DNA of 41,069 nt, taken from contig JADGRC010000159.1 in NCBI GenBank assembly GCA_017881245.1, forward strand, positions 1 to 41,069, given 5' to 3'. Within the stretch, counting starts at the first letter, position 1; every line of letters starts with the position of its first letter. This DNA comes from Pseudomonadota bacterium (GTDB lineage Bacteria > Myxococcota_A > Polyangia > Fen-1088). The notes beneath the pieces were generated by a model. It was not told the DNA's origin, ran no database searches, and saw only the letters and a list, made by a program, of their open reading frames with translations. This document shows positions 34,141-41,069 of this stretch, piece by piece. A program made the position numbers and the translations under genes.

Positions 34141-34164
34141 GTGACCGTGGGCGACGCCGGTCAC
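34141..34164. repeat. Inverted repeat between acnA and miaE
   Basis: GTGACCG (34141-34147) and CGGTCAC (34158-34164) form a perfect 7-bp stem with a 10-base loop, 30 bp before the miaE start. No T-run follows. It could be an mRNA leader structure or operator. Confidence 0.35.
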
Positions 34165-34193
34165 GTTGCCCCCCACGGACTTGGAGCCCGTTC

Positions 34194-34814
34194 GTGATCC
34201 TGGCCAGCTGCACGCATCCCCGGTGGTTTGTCGCCGCGACGAGAGATCTGCACGCGCTCCTGTCCGATCACCTGCACTGTGAAAGGAAGGCGGCGGAAAA
34301 CGCGCTGTCTCTGGTGCGGCGCTACCCGCATCGGGGTGCGTCCGTCGACGCGCTCGGCCGATTGGCGCACGAAGAGACCAGTCACGTCGTCCAGGTCGCG
34401 ACGCTGATCGCCGAGCGGGGTTGGGTTCCGCGCGGCGATCTGCCGAATCAATACGCGCGGGCGCTATTGGCCGAAGTACGCGGGCGCGAACCTGAGCGCC
34501 TGCTTGACGCCCTGTTGGTCGCGGCGTTCATCGAGGCCCGTTCCCACGAACGCTTGGGCCTGCTGGCGCGTGGATTCGCAGATGCTCCGGCCAAAACCGC
34601 CGCCCCCACTCTCGGTCCGGAAACAAGAGTGAACAGCGATCTGGGCGCCGTCTATCGCGCCCTGGCCACGGCGGAGGAACGACACACTCGGATCTTCCTG
34701 GAGCTGGCGGAGCCATTGGTCCCGGCCCGCGATCTCGCCGACAGGCTGGCGTATCTATCCGAGCGCGAGGCCGAAATCCTTGCCGCCCTGCCCCATTTGT
34801 CGCGCGTGCATTGA
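34194..34814 (+). CDS. miaE: tRNA-(ms2io6A37) hydroxylase MiaE
   Basis: A 206-residue diiron monooxygenase of the ferritin-like fold that hydroxylates the isopentenyl group of ms2i6A37 in tRNA. Iron-ligand motifs are DHLHCERKAAENALSLVRRY (Glu in helix 1), LAHEETSHVVQV (E-E-x-x-H, helix 2), FIEARSHERLGLLARGF (E-x-x-x-H-E, helix 3) and ATAEERHTRIFLELAEPL (E-E-x-H, helix 4). These are all the expected positions. The start is a GTG at 34194. The substrate requires MiaA and MiaB, which are not in the window. The 3' side carries a G-quadruplex-type tract before the convergent sugar gene. Confidence 0.93.
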   Translation: MILASCTHPRWFVAATRDLHALLSDHLHCERKAAENALSLVRRYPHRGASVDALGRLAHEETSHVVQVATLIAERGWVPRGDLPNQYARALLAEVRGREPERLLDALLVAAFIEARSHERLGLLARGFADAPAKTAAPTLGPETRVNSDLGAVYRALATAEERHTRIFLELAEPLVPARDLADRLAYLSEREAEILAALPHLSRVH

Positions 34815-34899
34815 CCCGCGCTTGTTACGCAAATTCTTCCAATTCGAAACCAATCCTTCACCGTTCGCGAGTTACCTTCCTTGCGTGGGGATAGTGGAC

Positions 34900-34929
34900 G
34901 GGGCCGGGGTGGCGGCGGGAAAGGGCGGG
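34900..34929 (+). other. G-quadruplex-type motif
   Basis: Five G-runs occur: GGGG (34900-34903), GGGG (34906-34909), GGG (34917-34919), GGG (34923-34925) and GGG (34927-34929), with loops of 2, 7, 3 and 1 bases. It fits the G3+N1-7 pattern on the strand of miaE, in the 221-bp convergent gap. Formation is not shown by sequence alone. Confidence 0.45.
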
Positions 34930-35035
34930 AATTCGGACGGGCGGTGAGGGGGTCGGGGGCCAGCTTCGGTTGGCCTCCGACTCCGGGGTTTGGGGTTGCG
35001 GCCGGTCTGCTGCCAGCGCCATCGGGGCCCACTAT

Positions 35036-36109
35036 CTACAAAGTCTTGGTCACTTTCGTCAGGCCGCGCGGCCGATCGGCGTCAAGGCCGCGCGCCTCGG
35101 CAAGCCGGAGAGCGACGAGTTGGCCCGGCATCACGGCGACGATGGGCGACAACCACTCGGGTACCTCCGCGACGAAGGGCAATCGGGAATGAACCGGCAC
35201 GCGCGCCAATACGGAGGCGTCGTTGGAGACTGCCAGGATGTGAGCGCCTCGGGCGTGTAAGGCGTCCAGCGCCAAAGACACGTCGACCCGCGTCGGTCCA
35301 CCTGCAGCGATCACGATCGCGGGGAAACCGGGCTCGACCATGGCCAGGGGACCATGAAACAAATCGGGGGTCGCGTAAGGATCGGCCATAACATATGCGG
35401 TTTCCTTGATTTTCAAGGCGATCTCGAAAGCGGTCGCGAAATTGAACCCACGCCCGACGACCACCATGCGATCCGCCGCGGCGAGCGGCGCGACCGCGAC
35501 CGCCGCCTGATCCAATTGACCCGACGCATACGACTCCAGCGTCTCGCGCGCGGCATGAGGCACGCCTTCCAGCTCTCGCCAGCGAGTCATGTCGCCTTCG
35601 AGAGCCGTGCTCAACATCGCCAGCGCCATGAGCTGACACGTGTAGCTCTTGCTGGCGACGACCGATTGCTCGGGTCCGGCTCCGAGATCCAGCGCGTATT
35701 CGGCCGCCTGCGCCAGAGGTGATCCCGGCCGGTTGGTGATGGCGACAGTGAGCGCGCCCTGGCGACGCCCTTCGACGAGCAGTGCAACGATGTCATCTGA
35801 CTCGCCGGACTGACTGATCCCGACGACCAGCGCTCGCCCCAGCGACGGTGGCGTTCCGTACACCGTCACCAGCGACGGAGCGCCCAAACTGACCACGAGC
35901 CGGTTGTGTCCACCGAACAGGTACTTCGCGTAGCGGGCGGCGTTGTCCGAGCTGCCGCGCGCCGCCGTGACGACGAATGCGGGAGCAAACCGGCGAACCG
36001 CCGTCGCGATCTCCTCCAGGGCGCTTCGTCCCCGCAAAAGCAAGCGCGCCAGACAGTCGGGCTGTTCGCGAATCTCACGTTCGAGTAGTGTGGTCATGCT
36101 GGGCGTCAC
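35036..36109 (-). CDS. nagB-II: SIS-domain glucosamine-6-phosphate deaminase-like protein (NagB-II/AgaS-like)
   Basis: A 357-residue protein made of two SIS domains. The first has TAARGSSDNAARYAKYLFGG and VVGISQSGESDDIVALLVEG; the second has VVVGRGFNFATAFEIALKIK, ETAYVMADPYATPDLFHGPL and AVMPGQLVALRLAEARGLDA. It resembles the isomerase half of GlmS without the glutaminase domain, the architecture of NagB-II enzymes that deaminate glucosamine-6-phosphate to fructose-6-phosphate. The start is a GTG at 36109 or the ATG at 36097. It lies 6 bp after nagA in the same operon, which fits deacetylation followed by deamination. The exact sugar is inferred. Confidence 0.9.
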   Translation of the reverse strand: MTPSMTTLLEREIREQPDCLARLLLRGRSALEEIATAVRRFAPAFVVTAARGSSDNAARYAKYLFGGHNRLVVSLGAPSLVTVYGTPPSLGRALVVGISQSGESDDIVALLVEGRRQGALTVAITNRPGSPLAQAAEYALDLGAGPEQSVVASKSYTCQLMALAMLSTALEGDMTRWRELEGVPHAARETLESYASGQLDQAAVAVAPLAAADRMVVVGRGFNFATAFEIALKIKETAYVMADPYATPDLFHGPLAMVEPGFPAIVIAAGGPTRVDVSLALDALHARGAHILAVSNDASVLARVPVHSRLPFVAEVPEWLSPIVAVMPGQLVALRLAEARGLDADRPRGLTKVTKTL

Positions 36110-36115
36110 GACCCG

Positions 36116-37318
36116 TCAAGTCCAACGACCGCGGGAATCCGACAGATATGCGATGCGGCCGCCTACGAACGTCGCTTCGACGCCAAGGTTCTGGTCCAGC
36201 ATGACAATATCCGCTTCGGCGCCGACGGAAAGACGGCCGCACATTGCCAGACCGACGGCGCGTGCCGGAACAGCGCTTGCGAGGTGAACCGCCGCCGACA
36301 GTGACAGATCCCCGAACACGACCGCGTTTCGTACCGCCTGATCCATCGTCAACGTCGAACCAGCGAGGCGCCCGTCCCCCAGGCGCGCCGACGTCGCGTC
36401 GACCAGGACGTCCCGGCCACCCAACCGAGATGGTCCCGGCGGCAGGCCGGCGCCCGCGATCGCGTCCGTGACCAGGCCCAGCCCGTCAATGCCCTTGGCG
36501 CGCACGGCCAGCCGAAACGCCGCCGGGTGGGAGTGAACGCCGTCGGCAATCAGAAGCGCCGTCACGCGATCGTCGGTCAGCGCCGCTCCTGTCGCGCCGG
36601 GCTCGCGGTGATGAAACCCCGACATCGCATTGAACACGTGCGTCGCAAGCGTGGCGCCCGCATCGACGCCCGCGGTGAACACCTCGAACGACGCCTCGGT
36701 GTGGCCAAGCGCGACGGTCAACCCACGCGCCCTCAGCGACGCGATCAACGCCAACGCACCGGGACGCTCGGGGGCAAGTGTCACCATGCGGACCAACGCT
36801 GGATCCGCGATCCGTTCCAGCAGATCGACGCTGGCCCCCTCGATGTACGCCCGTTCGTGAGCGCCAGCGCGATTCGGCGCCAGGAGCGGTCCCTCCAGGT
36901 GCAACCCCCATACGCGCGCCGAAGGCCCTTGAGCCGGTGAAGCCACGACGGCGCGGAAAGCGGCGAGGGCCCGTCGATAGTCTTCCTCCGACGAGCTAAT
37001 CAGCGTCGGCAGAAACGATGTCACCCCCGTCCGTGGCAGATGTTCGCAAAGGGCCCGAAGCGCGTCGGGGTCGGGGCCGACCTCGAAACCGAATCCGCCG
37101 TTGACCTGCAAGTCGACAAGTCCCGGCGCGACGAACGCGGACTCGAAGCGGCGCGACGGCAGCCGTTCGGTCATGGCGGGCCTTTCGATAGCGACGATCC
37201 TTCCTGCATCGACCACGATCGCTCCCGATTCCGCGTCGCCGGCGCCGAGCATGAGGCGACCGACCAGAGCGAAGGGCTCCGCCGGGGCGGGTGGCGCGAT
37301 GACGGCGGCGGGAACCAT
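36116..37318 (-). CDS. nagA: N-acetylglucosamine-6-phosphate deacetylase
   Basis: A 400-residue amidohydrolase that removes the acetyl group from GlcNAc-6-phosphate in amino-sugar salvage. Metal and substrate motifs are PGLVDLQVNGGFGFEVG, WGLHLEGPLLAPNRAGAH (metal Glu), VALGHTEASFE (metal His), THVFNAMSGFHHREPG (metal His and lid), IADGVHSHPAAF and GLVTDAIAGAGLPPG (catalytic Asp). The family ending AVGLAMCGRLSVGAEADIVM follows. All catalytic residues are in place. The ATG at 37318 follows a GAAGG ribosome site. It is the first gene of a nagA-nagB-II operon and divergent from the M16 peptidase operon (122-bp gap). Confidence 0.96.
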   Translation of the reverse strand: MVPAAVIAPPAPAEPFALVGRLMLGAGDAESGAIVVDAGRIVAIERPAMTERLPSRRFESAFVAPGLVDLQVNGGFGFEVGPDPDALRALCEHLPRTGVTSFLPTLISSSEEDYRRALAAFRAVVASPAQGPSARVWGLHLEGPLLAPNRAGAHERAYIEGASVDLLERIADPALVRMVTLAPERPGALALIASLRARGLTVALGHTEASFEVFTAGVDAGATLATHVFNAMSGFHHREPGATGAALTDDRVTALLIADGVHSHPAAFRLAVRAKGIDGLGLVTDAIAGAGLPPGPSRLGGRDVLVDATSARLGDGRLAGSTLTMDQAVRNAVVFGDLSLSAAVHLASAVPARAVGLAMCGRLSVGAEADIVMLDQNLGVEATFVGGRIAYLSDSRGRWT

Positions 37319-37440
37319 CCTTCACCATTGTAGCGATGCGGCCCGCCCGACAAAATGATCGGATCTTGCGCCGTCTGCGAATCCGGGTTTGTCTGACCTA
37401 TACTGCGCGCCGGCCCCACCCCGGGTGGGAGGAGATCTCG
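37319..37440. promoter_or_regulatory. Divergent promoter region, nagA / M16 operon
   Basis: A 122-bp gap between divergent operons. TATACT (37399-37404) is a good -10 candidate for the peptidase operon; no clear -35 lies 16-18 bp upstream. A GGGAGGAG purine run (about 37427-37434) is the ribosome site for the ATG at 37441. Confidence 0.35.
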
Positions 37441-38865
37441 ATGCGAAACATTCTGCTTCATAGGTTGCGTGGCACCGCCCTGGTGATCGCCGCGGCATTG
37501 TTATTTCCCTTGGTGTCCCATGCGGCCGACGTCCCCGTTGACGCGGCGCCGGTTCATGCGAAGGATGAAAAGGACAAGGAGAAGTCGATGCGCAAGTCCG
37601 GTGATGCCTTTCCATTCCCCGTGGACGAAAAGATCCTCGGAAACGGGCTGCGCGCCTACGTCGTCCACTTCGACTCGCCCGGCCTGGTCGCGTACTACTC
37701 GGTGGTTCGTACCGGCAGCCGCAACGAGGTCGAGCCCGGGAAGTCTGGGTTTGCTCATTTCTTCGAGCACATGATGTTCCGTGGAACCGACAAGTTGTCC
37801 CAGGACGCCTACAACGACGTCATCAAGAGCATCGGGGCGGATTCGAACGCGTACACCTCCGAAGATTTGACCGTCTATCACATCCTGGCGGGCAAGGCGG
37901 CGCTTCCCAAGATTGTGGAAATCGAATCGGATCGCTTTCAAAACCTGAAGTATGCGGAACCCGATTTCGAGAAAGAAGCCCGCGCCGTGCTCGGCGAATA
38001 CAACAAGGGCGCCTCCAACCCCATGCAAAAGATGTACGAGGCGTTGTACGACAGCGCGTTCACCACGCACACGTACAAACACACCACCATCGGGTTCCTG
38101 CGCGACATCGAGATCATGCCCAAGCAGTTCGCCTATTCGCGGCAGTTCTTCGATCGCTACTACCGCCCCGACAACGTCACGTTGCTCGTCGTGGGTGACG
38201 TCGACACGGAAGCGACCTGGAAGCTGATCGAGCAAAACTATGGAACCTGGTCGAGTGGCTCGCCGCGACCCGCCGTCCCCGTCGAGCCCGCGCAGACGAA
38301 GGAAAAACGGGCAGTCCTCGGCTGGAACGGCCCCACGCTGCCGCTCTTGATGATGGGCTTTCATGCCCCCGGTTTCTCGACCAGCAACGTGGATCTCCCG
38401 GCCCTCGACGTGCTGGCGGAGTTGATGTTCGCGGAACGAGCCCCCCTGTACAAGAAGTTGGTCATCACCGAGCAGAAGGTGGAATCGCTGTCGGGATCAA
38501 ACGACGCCCACGTCGATCCCAACCTCTTCACGGTGCTGGCGCGCATCAAGAAACCAGGCGACCTCCCTGCCGTCGAACAGGCGATCTCGGCGGAGTTCGA
38601 GCGAATCGCCCGCGAGGGCGTCGACGCCCAGACGCTGGCCCAAGTCTTGTCCCACGTGAAGTACGGCTTCGCCGGGCAACTGGCCACGGCCGATAAGACT
38701 GCGAATGTAGCCGCGCAATTCGTGGCGCTCACGGGGCACCTCGATTCCATCAACGCGTATTTCGCGCTTTACGACAAGGTCACCCCGGCGGATGTGCGAC
38801 GGGTGGCCCGCAAGTACTTTCAGCCGGCGAATCGAACTGTGGTCGGCCTCAAGGCGGACAAATGA
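37441..38865 (+). CDS. M16 family zinc peptidase, catalytic subunit
   Basis: A 474-residue exported protease. The signal peptide (LRGTALVIAAALLFPLVSHA) is followed by a Lys/Glu-rich stretch and the M16 N-domain. The inverted zinc motif is FAHFFEHMMFRGT (His106, Glu109, His110), and the third ligand, Glu186, is in ARAVLGEYNKG, 77 residues on as expected for the family. An IGFLRDIEIMPKQF segment and the C-domain follow. The length suits a one-unit M16B-type protein that pairs with a second subunit. The ATG at 37441 is chosen for its ribosome site and signal peptide. It overlaps the next gene by ATGA, so the two probably form a heterodimer in the periplasm. Confidence 0.94.
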   Translation: MRNILLHRLRGTALVIAAALLFPLVSHAADVPVDAAPVHAKDEKDKEKSMRKSGDAFPFPVDEKILGNGLRAYVVHFDSPGLVAYYSVVRTGSRNEVEPGKSGFAHFFEHMMFRGTDKLSQDAYNDVIKSIGADSNAYTSEDLTVYHILAGKAALPKIVEIESDRFQNLKYAEPDFEKEARAVLGEYNKGASNPMQKMYEALYDSAFTTHTYKHTTIGFLRDIEIMPKQFAYSRQFFDRYYRPDNVTLLVVGDVDTEATWKLIEQNYGTWSSGSPRPAVPVEPAQTKEKRAVLGWNGPTLPLLMMGFHAPGFSTSNVDLPALDVLAELMFAERAPLYKKLVITEQKVESLSGSNDAHVDPNLFTVLARIKKPGDLPAVEQAISAEFERIAREGVDAQTLAQVLSHVKYGFAGQLATADKTANVAAQFVALTGHLDSINAYFALYDKVTPADVRRVARKYFQPANRTVVGLKADK

Positions 38866-40466
38866 AATCTGCGGCCCAGCTTGCAAGAAGGATCATCGCG
38901 ATGGTGTTACCGCTCGCTCTCGTGGCCGCGTCTCGAAACACCCTGCGCGCGCAGTCGCCGGCCCCGGGTGCCTCCGATGCCCCCGCGCGCGTCGGTGGCG
39001 GCGGCAAGGCCGCCTTGGCCCGCGCGAAGGACTCAGCCATGCCACGAACCGTCTTCATCCCCTCGCCCCACAGCCCGCTCGTCGCGATCCGGCTGTTTTT
39101 TCAGGTCGGGTCCGTCGACGATCCCCCCGGAAAAGAGGGATTGGCGGCCCTGACTTCCGATGTCCTCGGGCAAGGGGGCTCGAAAAGACGCACTTACGCG
39201 GAAGTTCTGGATGCTCTGTACCCACTGGCGGCGCACATCCGCGTGATCGGCGACGTCGAATCGATCGTCTTCGAGGGCATGGTCCACCGCGACAACCTGG
39301 CGGCCTTCGCCGATTTGATGGCGGAACAGGTTCTTGGCCCCCGGTTCGCCGAGGATGATTTTTCCCGTAACCGGCAGAACGCCATCGACTACCTGACTAA
39401 GTCACTGCGCGGAAATGACGACGAGGAGCTGGGCAAGCAAGCCCTTGGATCGATCATGTACGCGGGGCATCCCTATCGCCGACCGGCCCCGGGAACCGCG
39501 ACCGGACTTGCCGCGATCACGGCCGATGACGTTCGTCAGTTCTATGCCTCGCACTTCACCCGGGACCGTCTGATCGTGGGAGTCGCGGGCGGGTATCCTG
39601 ACGGTTTCGCCGAGGCCTTCGCCGCGCGCTTCACGGCGCTTGCCGCGAGAGGCACTCCCTTGCAAAAGCTGCCAAAGCCGGCCGCGCGTAAGGGCGCCGA
39701 GATCCTGATTGTCGAAAAAGACGCGCGCGCCAACGCGATCTCGCTCGGGTACCCGATTTCGATCACGCGGAGCGATCCGGATTTCTATCCTCTCACCGTG
39801 GCGCGGTCGTACCTGGGCGAGCACCGCACCTTCAATGGCGTCCTCATGAACCGCCTGCGGGCCGATCGCGGCCTGAACTACGGCGACTATGCGTATATCG
39901 AAAACTTCATCCAGGATGGCTGGTCCACGTTCCCGCACCCGAACGTCCCCCGTCGACAACAGCATTTCGAGATCTGGCTGCGACCGGTGCCCCCACAAAA
40001 CGCGCTGTTCGCCCTGCGCGGAGCCGTCTACTACACACGCCGCTTGATCGAAAAAGGCATCCCCGCCGAAGGCTTCGAATCGACGCGCCGGTTCCTGTTG
40101 AGCTACGCGGATCTGTGGACGCAAGACATCTCGCGGCGGCTCGGCTACGAAATCGACGCCCGCGTGACCGGCAAGGATCTGCTCAAAGAATTGAAGGCGC
40201 GCCTGCCCAAGATGAAGAAGAGCGACGTCGATCGCGCGATTCGCAAGCATCTTCAGATGGACAATTTCGCCGTCGCAATCGTCGCCGACAAGGCCGCTGA
40301 CCTTCGCGCTCGCCTGCTCGACGGCAAGCCGACCCCGATCGCATACGACACGGGCGGTACCTCCTCGGCGATTCTGGAAGAGGACAAACTGATAGAAAAG
40401 GAACCGTTGCCCATCAATCCGGATTCGATCCGGATCGTCCCGGTCGATCAGATGTTCGAACGCTGA
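38862..40466 (+). CDS. M16 family peptidase-like partner, zinc site lost
   Basis: A 534-residue exported protein with an M16 fold. A signal segment (IIAMVLPLALVAASRNTLRA) precedes a Gly/Ala/Lys linker. The M16 start is IRLFFQVGSVDDPPGKEGLA then ALTSDVLGQGG, so the H-x-x-E-H motif expected there is absent. The rest keeps M16 features: DFSRNRQNAIDYLTKSLRGN, GHPYRRPAPGTATGLAAIT, ANAISLGYPISITRSDPDFY and LNYGDYAYIENFIQ (R/Y pair region). This is the pattern of the non-catalytic partner in bacterial M16B heterodimers and of the mitochondrial processing peptidase alpha subunit. It starts inside the stop of the catalytic gene (ATGA). Its 3' end overlaps the convergent ABC gene by 53 bp. Confidence 0.9.
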   Translation: MKSAAQLARRIIAMVLPLALVAASRNTLRAQSPAPGASDAPARVGGGGKAALARAKDSAMPRTVFIPSPHSPLVAIRLFFQVGSVDDPPGKEGLAALTSDVLGQGGSKRRTYAEVLDALYPLAAHIRVIGDVESIVFEGMVHRDNLAAFADLMAEQVLGPRFAEDDFSRNRQNAIDYLTKSLRGNDDEELGKQALGSIMYAGHPYRRPAPGTATGLAAITADDVRQFYASHFTRDRLIVGVAGGYPDGFAEAFAARFTALAARGTPLQKLPKPAARKGAEILIVEKDARANAISLGYPISITRSDPDFYPLTVARSYLGEHRTFNGVLMNRLRADRGLNYGDYAYIENFIQDGWSTFPHPNVPRRQQHFEIWLRPVPPQNALFALRGAVYYTRRLIEKGIPAEGFESTRRFLLSYADLWTQDISRRLGYEIDARVTGKDLLKELKARLPKMKKSDVDRAIRKHLQMDNFAVAIVADKAADLRARLLDGKPTPIAYDTGGTSSAILEEDKLIEKEPLPINPDSIRIVPVDQMFER

Positions 40467-41069
40467 TCGGCCCGTCGCTGGTAATCCGCCCGTCCGCCAA
40501 AGTCACAAGCCGTCCACCGAGGCCCGCCGGCACCCGGGCGTCATGTGACACCGCGATCAACGCGAACGCGTTCTTGGTGCCGCCCCGGATTTCGCGCAGC
40601 AGGGCCAACAGGTCGTCGACTCGGGCTACGTCGAGCGCGCTCGTGGGCTCGTCCAGCAACAACACTTCCGGCTCCATGGCCAACGCGCGGGCGATGGCGG
40701 CCCGCTGTTGCTCGCCACCCGACAACTCGTCCGGGTAAGCGTCAACGCGATGACCGACGCCCACCCGTTCGAGGAGCGCCAATGCACGCGTCGTCGCGGT
40801 CGCTCGCGAAAGGCCGGACACGTGGACGGGAGCCTCGATGACGTTCTGCAAGACGGTTCGATTCGCGAACAAGTTCCATTGCTGGAACACGAACCCCACC
40901 CGCTTTCGGATCGCCAGCAACTCCCTCTCCTGGCTTCGGACGCCCCCACCCAAAGTGTGAGGGCCGACACGCACCGTCCCGGTGTCTGGTCGTTCAAGGC
41001 CGTTTATGCAACGCAACAAAGTCGTCTTGCCGGACCCCGACGGCCCAGTGACCACAACCGTGTAGCCCC
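40414..41069 (-). CDS. ABC transporter ATP-binding protein, polar amino-acid type (5' end outside window)
   Basis: An ATPase cut by the right edge; 218 residues are visible. Motifs in order are Walker A GPSGSGKTTLLRCINGLE, Q-loop GFVFQQWNLFANRTVLQNV, signature DELSGGEQQRAAIARALAM, Walker B EVLLLDEPTSALD and switch His IAVSHD. The spacing and the CINGLE, QQWNLF and T-x-x-x-N-V elements resemble the GlnQ/HisP family of polar amino-acid importers. The Walker A lies about 6 residues from the edge, so only the first 25-35 residues are missing. The C-terminal tail (VRTSDRPGRSGSNPD) is encoded antisense to the M16 partner gene, giving a 53-bp convergent overlap. The permease and binding protein would lie further right. 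Confidence 0.9.
   Translation of the reverse strand, partial: GYTVVVTGPSGSGKTTLLRCINGLERPDTGTVRVGPHTLGGGVRSQERELLAIRKRVGFVFQQWNLFANRTVLQNVIEAPVHVSGLSRATATTRALALLERVGVGHRVDAYPDELSGGEQQRAAIARALAMEPEVLLLDEPTSALDVARVDDLLALLREIRGGTKNAFALIAVSHDARVPAGLGGRLVTLADGRITSDGPISVRTSDRPGRSGSNPD

Overview
ORGANISM. This is a GC-rich bacterial chromosome segment, most likely from Myxococcota (Polyangia-like) or a close deltaproteobacterial lineage. The clues are a glycine-rich lipoprotein ending in a Kazal-like cysteine domain, a beta-propeller-like lipoprotein coupled to a TonB/TonB-dependent-receptor fusion, many multispanning GT-C type membrane proteins, and ordinary Gram-negative housekeeping genes. The assignment is inferred from gene content; no rRNA or other phylogenetic marker was seen. 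LAYOUT. (1) 1-2006, minus: a GT39/ArnT-like membrane glycosyltransferase, cut by the left edge. (2) 2071-8655, plus: glmS, moaC, trxB, a GtrB/ArnC-type polyprenyl-phosphate glycosyltransferase and a DUF2079 membrane protein. (3) 8906-13179, plus: a lipoprotein overlapping by GTGA with a protein that joins a TonB C-terminal domain to an outer-membrane receptor. (4) 13215-14894, minus: a Phd-like/PIN toxin-antitoxin pair, a small protein with a minimal nucleotidyltransferase, and a broken HI0074-type HEPN gene. (5) 15002-25825: a methyltransferase, a second DUF2079 protein, four more GT-C-like membrane proteins and a membrane-anchored protein with a discoidin-like C-terminus. (6) 25822-31199: an accessory stretch with a dienelactone hydrolase fragment, a group II intron maturase remnant, HigBA, an AAC(3)-I-like acetyltransferase, the Kazal lipoprotein, a small envelope protein, a second Phd/VapC pair with a perfect palindromic operator, and a lone nucleotidyltransferase. 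(7) 31326-41069: acnA, miaE, a nagB-II/nagA pair, a two-gene M16 peptidase operon and an ABC ATPase cut by the right edge. HOW THE GENES WORK TOGETHER. GlmS makes glucosamine-6-phosphate, and NagA plus the SIS-domain deaminase run the reverse, salvage direction. The GtrB-like enzyme would make polyprenyl-phosphate sugars, the usual donors for the GT-C proteins that fill about 13 kb of the window, so a surface-glycan or glycolipid modification locus is the main theme. It is interrupted by toxin-antitoxin modules and gene debris typical of a recombination-prone site. No tRNA, rRNA, CRISPR array or intact insertion sequence was recognised.
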